Below, piece after piece: positions 15,872-24,415 of a DNA stretch of 64,000 nucleotides. Location: positions 109,432 to 173,431 of the forward strand of contig NZ_BOOQ01000021.1 in the NCBI RefSeq assembly GCF_016863315.1. Reading direction: 5' to 3'. A model generated the notes under the pieces. That model did not search any database. It saw only the letters and a program-made list of their open reading frames with translations, and was not told where the DNA came from. Position 1 is the first letter of the stretch. Every line of letters starts with the position of its first letter. The DNA is from Planotetraspora silvatica (GTDB lineage Bacteria; Actinomycetota; Actinomycetes; Streptosporangiales; Streptosporangiaceae). A program made the position numbers and the translations under genes.

Positions 15872-17582
15872 GACGTTCTCCAGTGCCCTGCTGGTGGAGG
15901 TGGGCGGCGCCGAGCTTCCGCCGGAGATCGCGGCGCTGCTCGTCCACGGCTACGTGGAGGACAGCAGGAACCTGCTCGACACGTTCCTCCTGCGGTTCCG
16001 CGACCCGGGCCACCTGGTGGTGGAGAAGGGCGGGCTGACGGTGGGCGCGAAGGTGACGCTGAAGGCGCAGACCTCCGACCCCGGCCCGCCGGTGACGCTG
16101 ATGACGGGCGAGGTGGCCGGGCTGACGCTCGACCTGGACGCGGCGGGCACGATCACCGAGGTGCGCGGCTTCGACGCGGCCCACCGGCTGATGCGCGGCC
16201 GCCGCGTCGCGGCGTACCCGAACATGACGGTCAGCGACGTGGTCCGCCAGGTCGCCAGACGGGCGAACATCCCGGTCGGGCAGATCGATCCGCTGCCCGG
16301 CGTCGGCGGGCGGCTGCACACCCAGCTCAGCCAGGACAACGTGAGCGACTGGACGTTCCTGACCCGGCTGGCCGACCGGGTCGGCGCGCAGGTGGGGGTC
16401 TCCGACGGCAAGCTCTTCTTCCGCCTGCCCGCTCCCCCGTCCGGCGCCCCGGGGCCGACGGAGAAGGCCGAGCAGAACCCGCTCGTGCTGGAGGCCGACG
16501 CGAACCTGGTCTCGCTGCGCGCCTCGGTGACCGCCGCCTCGCAGACCGCCGAGGTGGAGGTTCGCGGGTGGGACTACGAGCACAAGCAGGAGATCACGGC
16601 CACGGCCACGCCGGCGCTGAAGGAGGCGGGCGCCGATCCGGCCGAGCTCGGCCGGACGTTCGGCGCGCCCACGGTGCTGGCGGGAGTCAGCGGGCACCGG
16701 ACGCAGGCCGAGGTGAAGGCCGCGGCGGACGCGCTCGCCGCCGACCTCGGCGGCACGGCCGTCGAACTGGACGGCGTGGCCAAGGGCAACCCGCGGCTGC
16801 GTGCCGGCGCAGCGGTCTCGCTGGCCGGGGTCGGCGCGCCCTTCGCGGGGAAGTACACGCTGAGCGGCACCCGCCATCTGTTCTCGCCCGACACCGGGTA
16901 CACGACCGCCTTCTCGGTCTCGGGCCGCCAGGACCGTTCGCTGTACGGCCTGGCCTCGCGGGGCGCGTCCGGCGTGGCCCACGGGCTCGTCCCCGCCATC
17001 GTCAGCAACATCAAGGATCCGCTCACGATGGGCCGCGTGTGCCTCACGTTCCCATGGCTGAGCGGCGAGTTCACCAGCGGCTGGGCTCGCGTGGCCCAGC
17101 CGGGCGCGGGCAAGGACCGCGGGCTGGAGTTGCTCCCCGAGGTGGGCGACGAGGTCCTCGTCGGCTTCGAGAACGGCGACTTCGACAGCCCCTACGTCCT
17201 GGGAGGCCTGCGCAACGGGACCGACACCGCACCGAGCCTGTCGGCCGCGGTGGTCGACGACACGAGCGGCCAGGTGGCGGTGCGCGCGCTCGTGTCCCGC
17301 GCCGGCCACCGGCTGGAGTTCCTGGAAGAGCCCGGCGCCGTACGGCTCAGCACCGGCGACGAGCAGGTGACCCTGACGCTGGACGGGAAGTCGGGAGCCG
17401 TCGTGATCAAGGGGGCGAAGGGCGTGACCGTCGACGCGGGAACCGGCGCCATGGAGGTCACGGCGACCTCGGGCATCACCCTCGACGCGGGCACAGGGCC
17501 GCTGGAGCTCAAGGGGAGCCGGGTCACCGTCAGCGGCCAGGCCGACGTGACGGTCACCGGCGCGATCATCAAACTCAACTGA
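15861..17582 (+). CDS. VgrG-like spike protein of eCIS
   Basis: 573 residues from a GTG at 15861 with GGGAGG six bases upstream, overlapping the LysM gene. The N-terminal gpD-like hub (about 1-370) is followed by an OB-fold region (LVPAIVSNIKDPLTMGRVCLTFPWLSGE...ARVAQPGAGKDRGLELLPEVGDEVLVGFENGD) and a C-terminal beta-prism-like tail of repeating strands (VTLTLDGKSGAVVIKG..., VTVDAG, ITLDAG). This is the standard spike arrangement of VgrG/gpD-gp27-gp5 fusions. The PAAR protein encoded just downstream should cap its tip. Confidence 0.93.
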   Translation: MAGETFSSALLVEVGGAELPPEIAALLVHGYVEDSRNLLDTFLLRFRDPGHLVVEKGGLTVGAKVTLKAQTSDPGPPVTLMTGEVAGLTLDLDAAGTITEVRGFDAAHRLMRGRRVAAYPNMTVSDVVRQVARRANIPVGQIDPLPGVGGRLHTQLSQDNVSDWTFLTRLADRVGAQVGVSDGKLFFRLPAPPSGAPGPTEKAEQNPLVLEADANLVSLRASVTAASQTAEVEVRGWDYEHKQEITATATPALKEAGADPAELGRTFGAPTVLAGVSGHRTQAEVKAAADALAADLGGTAVELDGVAKGNPRLRAGAAVSLAGVGAPFAGKYTLSGTRHLFSPDTGYTTAFSVSGRQDRSLYGLASRGASGVAHGLVPAIVSNIKDPLTMGRVCLTFPWLSGEFTSGWARVAQPGAGKDRGLELLPEVGDEVLVGFENGDFDSPYVLGGLRNGTDTAPSLSAAVVDDTSGQVAVRALVSRAGHRLEFLEEPGAVRLSTGDEQVTLTLDGKSGAVVIKGAKGVTVDAGTGAMEVTATSGITLDAGTGPLELKGSRVTVSGQADVTVTGAIIKLN

Positions 17583-17614
17583 CCGAACTCAACCGACCGA
17601 ACTCAACCGACCAC
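17573..17614 (+). repeat. 14-bp tandem repeat spanning VgrG stop
   Basis: AACTCAACTGACCG, AACTCAACCGACCG and AACTCAACCGACCA follow one another, three copies of a 14-base unit that begins in the last codons of the spike gene and fills the gap before the PAAR gene. One base differs in copy one and one in copy three. Confidence 0.8.
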
Positions 17615-17626
17615 GGGAGACGCGAG

Positions 17627-17917
17627 ATGCCGGCCGCCGCACGTGTGGGAGACCTGACCGGGCACCCGGGAACGATCAGCGGGCCCGGCGTGCCGACCGT
17701 GCTGATCGGCGGGATGCCCGCCGCCACCGTGGGCACGATGCACACCTGCGCCTTCCCCGCGGTCCCCCCGGCGCCCCCGCATCCGCCGACGCCGCTGGCC
17801 GGGCCCGGCTGCCCCACCGTGCTGATCGGCGGGATGCCCGCCGCCGTCCAGGGCGACATGACGGGGTGCGGCGCGCCCGTCGTCATGGGCTGCCCCACCG
17901 TGCTGATCGGAGGCTGA
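17627..17917 (+). CDS. PAAR-like spike tip protein
   Basis: 96 residues; ATG at 17627 with GGGAGA upstream. The sequence has the PAAR layout: ARVGDLTGHPGTISGPG, two GxPTVLIGGMPAA blocks, HTC in between, and a closing PTVLIGG. PAAR proteins bind zinc and form the sharp cone on the VgrG tip. The two GMPAA blocks come from an identical 30-base DNA repeat (17696-17725 and 17816-17845), with a shorter third copy at 17897-17913. Confidence 0.93.
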   Translation: MPAAARVGDLTGHPGTISGPGVPTVLIGGMPAATVGTMHTCAFPAVPPAPPHPPTPLAGPGCPTVLIGGMPAAVQGDMTGCGAPVVMGCPTVLIGG

Positions 17918-17919
17918 CC

Positions 17920-18345
17920 GTGACGTCCGACTTCATCGGCGCGGGCTGGACCTTCCCCGTCCGCACTGACGCGACCGGCTCGATCGCCCTGGTCCGGGGG
18001 GAACGGGAGATCGCGGAGAGCATCCGGCTCATCCTCGGCACCTCGCCGGGCGAACGGCCGATGCGGCCCGAGTTCGGCTGTGCCATCCACGACCTGGTCT
18101 TCGCGCCCGCCGACGCCCGCACGGCGGGCAGACTCGCCGCGGAGGTGCGTCTCGCGCTCGAACGGTGGGAGCCGCGCATCGACCTCGACGACGTCCTCGT
18201 CCACTTCGACCAGGTGGACGAGGGGATCCTGCTCCTCGACATCAGGTACGCGCTGCGCGGTGACAACGATCCCCGCAACCTCGTGTTCCCGTTCTACGTG
18301 ATCCCCGACGACGCGGCCCCCACCGGTGACGAGGGAGAGATCTGA
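17920..18345 (+). CDS. gp25-like baseplate wedge protein (GPW/gp25 family)
   Basis: 141 residues from a GTG at 17920, with GGAGG six bases upstream and inside the end of the PAAR gene. GAGWTFPVRTDATGSIALVRGEREIAESIRLILGTSPGERPMRPEFG is the classic gp25 N-terminal signature including the EPR-like MRPEFG core. The length is usual. It is one of the baseplate wedge proteins that nucleate sheath assembly. Its stop is immediately followed by the gpJ-like gene. Confidence 0.95.
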   Translation: MTSDFIGAGWTFPVRTDATGSIALVRGEREIAESIRLILGTSPGERPMRPEFGCAIHDLVFAPADARTAGRLAAEVRLALERWEPRIDLDDVLVHFDQVDEGILLLDIRYALRGDNDPRNLVFPFYVIPDDAAPTGDEGEI

Positions 18346-20292
18346 ATGACCCTGCCCGTGCCCGACCTCGACGACCGGCGGTTCCAGGACCTGGTGGACG
18401 AGGCCAAGCGCCTGGTCCAGCAGCGTTGCCCCGAGTGGACCGACCACAACGTCTCCGATCCGGGCGTGACGCTGATCGAGACGTTCGCGTTCATGGTCGA
18501 CCAGCTTCTCTACCGGCTCAACCAGGTGACCGACCTGCACTACCTGCGCTATCTGGAGCTGATCGGCGTGCGCCTGTTCCCGCCGACGGCGGCGCGCACC
18601 CAGGTCACCTACTGGCTGTCCGCCGCGCAGCGGCAGCCGGTGGTGATCCGGTCGGGCGCGCAGATCGCGGCCGAGCGCAAGGAGGGGGACGAACCGGTCG
18701 TCTTCACCACCGAGGACGAGCTGGCCATGCCGCCGTCCGCGCTGGTCCGCGTGGTGACTCAGAACGGGGGCGGCGAGCCGGTCGACCGGGGAGACGACCT
18801 CGCCACCGGCCAGGGATTCGCGTGCTTCTCCGAGGCGCCGGCCGCCGGTGACCTGCTGTATTTCGGCCTGTCCGTGGCGGTCCCCCGCTGCGCCGTGCTG
18901 CTGCGCGTGGAGTGCGAGCTCACCGGCGCGGGGGTGGACCCGCGCGATCCGCCGCTCGTGTGGGAGGCGTACACGGGCGCCGGCTGGACGGCCTGCGAGA
19001 TGGACCGGGACACCACCGGAGGGTTGAACCGGCCCGGTGACGTGGTCCTGCACGTGCCCGAGGGTCACGTCACGTCGGTGGTCGGCCAGCACGCGGCCGG
19101 CTGGCTGCGCTGCGTCGTGTCCCAGCCCGCCGAGGGCCAGCCCTTCTACACCTCCTCGCCCCGGCTGCACGCCGCGGCCGCCTCCACCATCGGGGGCACC
19201 GTGGCGGCCGTGCACTCCGACTTCGTGTACGACGAGGTGCTGGGCACGAGTGAGGGGATCCCCGGCCAGCGGTTCGGCACCCAGCACGCCCCGATCATCA
19301 GCTCGGACAAGCCTCTGGTGGTGCTGGTGGTGGGCCACGGAGGCTTCCAGGAGTGGTGGGAGGTCGCCTCGTTCGCCGAGTCCGGGCCGGGAGACCGGCA
19401 CATCCGGGTCGACAGGGCGGAGGGGACGATCGAGTTCGGGCCCGCCGTGAGGGAGGCCGACGGGTCGCTGCGGCAGCACGGCGCGGTCCCGCCCAAACGA
19501 GGCGTCGTCCGCATCCCCGTCTACCGGACGGGCGGCGGACGGCGGGGCAACGTCGCCCGCAACGCGCTCGTCGTCCAGCGCGACGCCGTGCCGTACGTCG
19601 CCTCGGTGACCAACCGCAGGCCCGCCACGGGCGGCGTGGACGCGGAGTCCGTCAGGGACGCGGCGGTGCGCGGGCCGTTGCTGCTGCGCACCCGGGACCG
19701 CGCGGTGACCACCGGGGACTACGAGCAGCTCGCGAGGGAGGCGGCGCCCGACCTCGCGCGGGTGCGGTGCGTCCCCGTGGGCGCGGACGAGCGCGGGGTC
19801 GCCGCGGGCGTGCGCGTGCTTCTCGTGCCCGCCGTGCCCGACCCGGTCGAGGTGGCCTTCCGCGACCTCCGGGTCCCCGCCCCGCTGCGGGACCGGGTGA
19901 CCGCCTACCTCGACGAACGCCGCTGCGTCGGCGCCAGGGTCGTCGTCGAGCCGCCGTTCTACCAGGGCATCACGGTCGTGGCCCGGCTCAGGGCGGCACG
20001 GGACGCCTCACGCGACGGCGCCCGCGACCGTGCCCTGCTGGCGCTGCGGACCTATCTCAACCCGCTGGTCGGCGGGCCGGACGGCAGGGGCTGGCCGTTC
20101 GGCAGGGCCGTACAGACCGGGGAGGTCTTCGCGGTGCTGCAGCGGGTGGCGGGCGTCGAGCTCGTCGAGGAGGTCCTGCTGTTCAAGGCCGACCCGGTGA
20201 CCGGGGAACGCACGACGCAGGCCCAGGTCATCGACCTCACGCCGAACGCGCTGGTCTTCTCCTACGGCCACCAGATCAAGGTGGAGGTCTAG
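18346..20292 (+). CDS. Baseplate J-like protein of eCIS
   Basis: 648 residues, starting directly after the gp25 stop. The N-terminus (LDDRRFQDLVDEAKRLVQQRCPEWTDHNVSDPGVTLIETFAFMVDQLLYRLNQ) is the signature of putative baseplate assembly proteins related to gpJ/gp6. A long beta-rich middle is followed by a gpJ-type C-terminal region (RDAAVRGPLLLRTRDRAVTTGDYEQLAREAAPDLARVRCV). The size suits actinobacterial eCIS. With gp25 and gpI it forms the baseplate wedge. Confidence 0.93.
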   Translation: MTLPVPDLDDRRFQDLVDEAKRLVQQRCPEWTDHNVSDPGVTLIETFAFMVDQLLYRLNQVTDLHYLRYLELIGVRLFPPTAARTQVTYWLSAAQRQPVVIRSGAQIAAERKEGDEPVVFTTEDELAMPPSALVRVVTQNGGGEPVDRGDDLATGQGFACFSEAPAAGDLLYFGLSVAVPRCAVLLRVECELTGAGVDPRDPPLVWEAYTGAGWTACEMDRDTTGGLNRPGDVVLHVPEGHVTSVVGQHAAGWLRCVVSQPAEGQPFYTSSPRLHAAAASTIGGTVAAVHSDFVYDEVLGTSEGIPGQRFGTQHAPIISSDKPLVVLVVGHGGFQEWWEVASFAESGPGDRHIRVDRAEGTIEFGPAVREADGSLRQHGAVPPKRGVVRIPVYRTGGGRRGNVARNALVVQRDAVPYVASVTNRRPATGGVDAESVRDAAVRGPLLLRTRDRAVTTGDYEQLAREAAPDLARVRCVPVGADERGVAAGVRVLLVPAVPDPVEVAFRDLRVPAPLRDRVTAYLDERRCVGARVVVEPPFYQGITVVARLRAARDASRDGARDRALLALRTYLNPLVGGPDGRGWPFGRAVQTGEVFAVLQRVAGVELVEEVLLFKADPVTGERTTQAQVIDLTPNALVFSYGHQIKVEV

Positions 20293-20829
20293 ATGCGCGG
20301 CGGCCTGAGCGGGCTCGGCACCGCGTTCCCCATCGGTGAGGCGCTCCCCTCCCTCTACGCCGAGGACGGGTACACCCAGCGACTCACCGAGGCGCTCGAC
20401 GAGGTGCTCGCGCCCGTGTTCACCACGCTCGACTGCCTGGACAGCTACCTGAGTCCCGAGCTCGCCCCCGAGGACCTGCTGGAATGGCTGGCCGGGTGGG
20501 TGGCGCTGAGCCTGGACGAGCACTGGACGGTACGGCAGCGCCGCGCGATGATCGCCCGGGCGGTGACCGACTCGCGCGCCCGCGGCACGCTGCACGGGCT
20601 GCGCGACCAGTTGCGGCTGCTCACCGGCACGGACCTGGAGGTCGTCGACACCGGCGGATGCGTCTGGTCGGACGAGCCGGGCGCCCCACTTCCCGGCTCC
20701 GTGGCCAACCAGGTGCTGATCAAGGCGCCCGGGCTGGATCCCGACCGGGTGCGCGCCCTGGCCGAGCGCATGCTGCCCGCCCACGTCCGCGTCGTCGTCG
20801 ACGGCGGTACGGCTCCCGCGGACGCCTGA
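20293..20829 (+). CDS. Phage tail protein I-like baseplate protein
   Basis: 178 residues, abutting the gpJ-like gene. YTQRLTEALDEVLAPVFTTLDCLDSYLSPELAPEDLLEWLAGWVALSLDEHWTVRQRRAMI and the following LHGLRDQLRLLTG are typical of the tail protein I (gpI-type) family in eCIS, whose members contact the gpJ wedge. It is the last gene on this strand before a convergent SDR gene, so the structural operon seems to end here. No tail-fibre gene follows. Confidence 0.9.
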   Translation: MRGGLSGLGTAFPIGEALPSLYAEDGYTQRLTEALDEVLAPVFTTLDCLDSYLSPELAPEDLLEWLAGWVALSLDEHWTVRQRRAMIARAVTDSRARGTLHGLRDQLRLLTGTDLEVVDTGGCVWSDEPGAPLPGSVANQVLIKAPGLDPDRVRALAERMLPAHVRVVVDGGTAPADA

Positions 20830-20881
20830 CCGGTGCGCGTCCGCGCAGCGGCTGGGATGTCTAGCCGGTCCAGGCCGGGCC

Positions 20882-20906
20882 GCTCGTCCCCTCCGCGGAG
20901 ACGAGC
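20882..20906. terminator. Bidirectional hairpin after eCIS operon
   Basis: GCTCGTC (20882-20888) pairs with GACGAGC (20900-20906), and the inner CTCCGCGGAG (20891-20900) is itself a palindrome. It lies between the convergent gpI-like and SDR genes. No T tract is seen on the plus strand, so strength is uncertain. Confidence 0.45.
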
Positions 20907-20935
20907 ACCCCCGATTCGGTCGGCGTCAGCCCTGG

Positions 20936-21637
20936 CTACCAGGCGAGCTCGCCCGTCGTCTCCTGGAAGGTGCCGGTGGGGCCGTCCTTGCCGATGGACG
21001 CGAGGCGCACGATGACCTCGGCGCTCTCCTGAACCGGACGCCCACCACCCCCGAAGGGGGCAGTGAGGTCGGTGGCGGTGTAGCCGGGCTCGACCGCGTT
21101 GAACTTGATATCCGGCAGCGCCTTGGCGTACTGGACCGTGAGCATCGAGACGGCCGCCTTGGTCGCCCCGTACACGACGAAGGCGTTGTGCGACTCCTGG
21201 CGCTCCGGGTTGGTGACCGCCCAGAATGAGCCGAGGCCGCTGGAGATGTTCACCACGACCGGGTTTTCGGACTTGCGCAGCAACGGCAGCGCGGCCTGGG
21301 TGACGCGGACGACGCCGACGGCGTTGGTGTCGAACTCCACGAGCGCGGTCGCGCCGGTGAGCCCGTCGACGCCGACGAGGCCGTCCCCGATGCCGGCGTT
21401 GTTGACGAGGACGTCGAGACGGCCGTCGCGTTCCTCGATCACCCGCATGGCGGCCTCCACCGACGCGTCGTCGGTGACATCGATCCGCAGGAAGCGGGCG
21501 CCGAGTTCGGCCGCGGCCGCCTCTCCTCGCGCGATGCTGCGCGCCCCGATGTAGACGGTGTGGCCCGCCGCGATGAGTCGGCGGGCGGTCTCGAAGCCCA
21601 GCCCCTTGTTCGCCCCGGTGATCAGTGTTGTTGTCAT
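20936..21637 (-). CDS. Short-chain dehydrogenase/reductase
   Basis: 233 residues from the ATG at 21637. It has the classical SDR signs: TGANKGLG cofactor loop (residues 7-14), NNAG near residue 85, the active-site Ser in VNISSG and YGATK. The acidic/basic residues after strand 2 (GARS with Arg) favour NADP(H), as inference. The substrate is unknown. It is divergent from an MmyB-type XRE regulator 100 bases away, a pairing common in actinomycetes and likely to be regulatory. Confidence 0.92.
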   Translation of the reverse strand: MTTTLITGANKGLGFETARRLIAAGHTVYIGARSIARGEAAAAELGARFLRIDVTDDASVEAAMRVIEERDGRLDVLVNNAGIGDGLVGVDGLTGATALVEFDTNAVGVVRVTQAALPLLRKSENPVVVNISSGLGSFWAVTNPERQESHNAFVVYGATKAAVSMLTVQYAKALPDIKFNAVEPGYTATDLTAPFGGGGRPVQESAEVIVRLASIGKDGPTGTFQETTGELAW

Positions 21638-21685
21638 GCCCCCAGGTTTCGGTGCGGCGGCGTGATCAGCCAGTCGTCCCGCCTT

Positions 21686-21706
21686 CCTGGGACTTCCGGT
21701 ACCAGG
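21686..21706. promoter_or_regulatory. Possible operator between SDR and XRE regulator
   Basis: CCTGG (21686-21690) and CCAGG (21702-21706) form an inverted repeat with an 11-base spacer in the 102-base divergent gap. It could bind the XRE regulator; the arms are short, so chance is not excluded. Confidence 0.3.
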
Positions 21707-21739
21707 CAGGTCGGCGGCCGACCGGGCACACTGGTGGAC

Positions 21740-22579
21740 ATGAGGGCGACGGAATTCGGACAGGCGGTGCGCCGCTGGCGCGACCGGGTCTTGCCTGAGA
21801 CGGCCGGCCTGCCCGCCGGCGGACAGCGGCGCGCGGCAGGGCTGCGCCGCGAGGAGCTGGCTCTGCTGGCCGGGATCTCCGTCGACTATGTCACCCGCCT
21901 CGAACAGAGCCGGGCGACCAACCCGTCGGCTCAGGTCGTGGAGGCCCTGGCCCGGGCGCTGCGCCTGTCGGGAGACGAGCGCGCGTACCTGTTCCGGCTG
22001 GCCGGGCTCGTGCCGCCCGGACCCGAAACAGTGCCGGCGTACATCACCCCGAGCGTCCAGCGGATGCTGGACAGACTGGCCGGCATTCCCGTCGGGATCT
22101 ACGACGCGTCCTGGACGCTGCTCATGGCCAACCCGCCGTACGCGGCGCTGATGGGCGATCCGTCCGGGTGGCGCGGCCACGAACGCAACGCCGTGTGGCG
22201 CAACTTCCTCGGCCCGGGCAGCCGGGTCCGTTACGCACCGCACGAGCAGCGCGCCTTCGAGGCCGCGGTGGTCGCCGACCTGCGCGTGACCGCCAGCCGG
22301 TATCCCGCCGACCAGCAACTGCGGCGCCTGGTCGCACAGTTGCGCACGAACAGTGAGCGGTTCGCCGAGCTGTGGGACGCGGGCGTCGTCGGCGAGCAGC
22401 AGGCCGCACGCAAGACCATCGAGCACCCGCAGGTGGGCCCTCTGACGCTGGACAGTGACGTGCTCAGCGTCGCAGGCAGCGACCTGCGGATCATGATCTA
22501 CACGGCCGAACCCGGCACCCAGGACGCGGAGCGCCTGGCACTCCTGTCCGTAGTGGGGACACAGTCACTCGTCGGATGA
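21740..22579 (+). CDS. XRE regulator with MmyB-like ligand-binding domain
   Basis: 279 residues from the ATG at 21740; an upstream in-frame extension exists but has no family character. Residues about 10-75 are an XRE helix-turn-helix (LRREELALLAGISVDYVTRLEQSR). The rest is the MmyB-like PAS-type domain (YDASWTLLMANPPYAALMGDP ... NAVWRNFLGPGSRVRY), thought to bind a small ligand such as a fatty acid. It probably controls the divergent SDR gene. Its stop overlaps the ATG of a small open frame. Confidence 0.9.
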   Translation: MRATEFGQAVRRWRDRVLPETAGLPAGGQRRAAGLRREELALLAGISVDYVTRLEQSRATNPSAQVVEALARALRLSGDERAYLFRLAGLVPPGPETVPAYITPSVQRMLDRLAGIPVGIYDASWTLLMANPPYAALMGDPSGWRGHERNAVWRNFLGPGSRVRYAPHEQRAFEAAVVADLRVTASRYPADQQLRRLVAQLRTNSERFAELWDAGVVGEQQAARKTIEHPQVGPLTLDSDVLSVAGSDLRIMIYTAEPGTQDAERLALLSVVGTQSLVG

Positions 22580-22791
22580 GCCCCCGGCCGCGTCCTTACG
22601 TGGTCGTGGCGGGATTCGGGTCGATGAACGCCGAGCCGTCCTTCGACGATGAGGAGACCCTCGTCGAGGTCCTCACCGACGCGTGGACGTCGATCCTCTA
22701 CGGCCGGCGCGACCCCGCGCAGTTGTCGGAGGCCCGGCCTACTGTGGGCAGCGACACAGGATCCGCGACGAGAGATAGAAGATCCTCATGA
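22576..22791 (+). pseudogene. Possible remnant of a TetR-type regulator C-terminus
   Basis: A 71-residue frame whose ATG overlaps the stop of the XRE gene and whose stop overlaps the isochorismatase ATG. VVVAGFGSMNAEPSFDDEETLVEVLTDAWTSILYG resembles the final helix of TetR-family proteins, which often end in a Trp...LYG pattern, but no DNA-binding domain is present. It may be a degraded regulator, or simply non-coding leader. The resemblance is weak and by eye. Confidence 0.3.
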
Positions 22792-23354
22792 CGACCCTGC
22801 TCGATCGGCCGAACACCGCGCTGCTCGTCATCGACGTCCAGAACGGCGTGATGGCCAACGCCCATGATCGCGACGGCGTGATCGCGAACGTCAACACCCT
22901 GGTCGGCAAGGCTCGCGCGGAGGACGTGCCCGTGGTCTGGGTGCAGCACTCCGACGACCAGCTCAAACGGGACAGTGAGAGCTGGCAGTACGTGCCGGAG
23001 CTGGTCCGCCGTGATTCGGAGCCTCTCGTCCACAAGACCTACGGCGACTCGTTCGAGGGCACCGACCTGGAGGCGCTGCTCGCCGAGCGCGGGGTGGGCC
23101 GGCTCGTCGTCGCGGGCGCCCAGACCGACGCGTGCATCCGCTCGACTCTCCACGGAGCCTTCGTTCGCGGGTACGACGTGACGCTGGTCGGCGACGCGCA
23201 CTCGACCGAGGACCTCAGCGCGTACGGCGCACCGCCCCCGGACCAGGTGATCGCGCACACCAATCTCTACTGGCAGTGGCAGAGCGCACCCGGGCGCCGA
23301 GGGGGGACCGTCGACACGGCGGAGGTCACCTTCGCGGCGGGCGGCGCGGGCTGA
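22788..23354 (+). CDS. Isochorismatase-family cysteine hydrolase
   Basis: 188 residues. The family triad is in place: Asp16 (VIDVQN), Lys83 (VHKTYGDSF) and Cys116 (AQTDACIRSTL), with the usual cis-peptide region just before the Cys. Members hydrolyse isochorismate, nicotinamide or other amides; this short, single-domain form with a C-terminal region TNLYWQWQSA is common in actinomycetes as an uncharacterised cysteine hydrolase. The substrate cannot be assigned. Confidence 0.92.
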   Translation: MTTLLDRPNTALLVIDVQNGVMANAHDRDGVIANVNTLVGKARAEDVPVVWVQHSDDQLKRDSESWQYVPELVRRDSEPLVHKTYGDSFEGTDLEALLAERGVGRLVVAGAQTDACIRSTLHGAFVRGYDVTLVGDAHSTEDLSAYGAPPPDQVIAHTNLYWQWQSAPGRRGGTVDTAEVTFAAGGAG

Positions 23355-23456
23355 ACCCGGGCGGCCGCGAGTGCCGCGGGCGCCCCAGGTGAGAGGCCGG
23401 TGCGCCCGCAATCCACTCGATCCACTCGAGAAGAACGACGTCTCGGCGTGGACGGA

Positions 23457-24293
23457 TCACGAGTCGGGGCCGGCTTCGGCGATCAGCGCGGTGCCGACGG
23501 AGCGGAAGCCGAGCCGTTCGTAGATCCTGGCGACGTCCGCGTCACCCGCGGAGAGGAACACCGTGGTGACCCCTCGCGAGTGGGCGTCGGCGGCCAGAGC
23601 GGCGGTGACCGCGGATGCCAGGCCCCGGCGGCGCGCGGAGGGCAGGGTGCCGACACCGACGATCTCACTGACCTCCCCGACCGGTTGATGCCTACCCGAG
23701 CACAGCGCGACGCCGTCGGCCGTCGTCGACGCGGCGACGACGGTCAACCCGGCACGCATGCGCTTCCTTACGGCCTCCACCGGCTCGTCGCCGCTCTCGG
23801 CGACCTTCGCCGCCAGTTCGGCGACACCGGCCCGGCCGACGCCCGTGCCGGGGTCGGCGAACGCCAGGTGCACCAGCGCCAGCGCGGAGGGCAGAGCCGG
23901 ATCGTCCACGTCGAGCACCCGCGCCCCGCCGTTCGCGGCCGCCGGCCCGCCAGGGCCGAGAACCATCAGCGGGTGCTCATGCACCTCGAGCCCCGATGCC
24001 TCCACCGCCGCCCGTAGGCCGGGCGTGGTCTCGGCGACCCATTCGAAACTCTCCGGGATCCCCAGCTGCCGCTGACGTTCCCGAATGCGGAGCACATCGT
24101 CGAGACCGGCCGCGCCGGTCCGGCCACGGGTCGGGCGAGCGTAATACGGGAATCCTTCGCCTTCGCGTACGAACAGGGTCAGGGGCCCGAACTCCTCCGC
24201 CCGCGCCGCAGATCGGGGAACCGCGTCGTAGTAACACTCGAGCCGGTCCAACAGGTCCCGATGATCAAGATCCTCCACAGTCACGGGGAGCAC
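23457..24293 (-). CDS. GNAT-family N-acetyltransferase
   Basis: 278 residues from a GTG at 24293; GTG codons at 24284 and 24278 are alternatives, and no start has a strong ribosome site. The C-terminal half holds the GNAT fold, with acetyl-CoA loop VGTLPSARRRGLASAV (about 217-232) and the closing IYERLGFRSVGTA. The N-terminal half is an atypical, degenerate GNAT-like domain, so this is of the two-domain kind. The acceptor is unknown. Confidence 0.85.
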   Translation of the reverse strand: MLPVTVEDLDHRDLLDRLECYYDAVPRSAARAEEFGPLTLFVREGEGFPYYARPTRGRTGAAGLDDVLRIRERQRQLGIPESFEWVAETTPGLRAAVEASGLEVHEHPLMVLGPGGPAAANGGARVLDVDDPALPSALALVHLAFADPGTGVGRAGVAELAAKVAESGDEPVEAVRKRMRAGLTVVAASTTADGVALCSGRHQPVGEVSEIVGVGTLPSARRRGLASAVTAALAADAHSRGVTTVFLSAGDADVARIYERLGFRSVGTALIAEAGPDS

Positions 24294-24415
24294 TCAACCA
24301 GACGCGATGCGCCGCGACCACTCGGTTTCTCGTCGAGGCGCCGCTCAGGCGGCTCGCGACCCAGGCTGACGATCGTCCTGATCGCGCTCCCGGACGCAGG
24401 CGGGGTGCGGCCGGC

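Noticed and set aside
17575..19479. Long minus-strand open frame across PAAR, gp25 and gpJ genes
   Set aside because: Shadow frame; the plus-strand genes match baseplate families.
1..20829. Prophage or type VI secretion locus
   Set aside because: No capsid, portal, terminase, integrase or lysis genes, and no TssB/TssC pair, TssJLM or ClpV; the sheath, LysM, PAAR, AAA and DUF4157 set is that of an eCIS.
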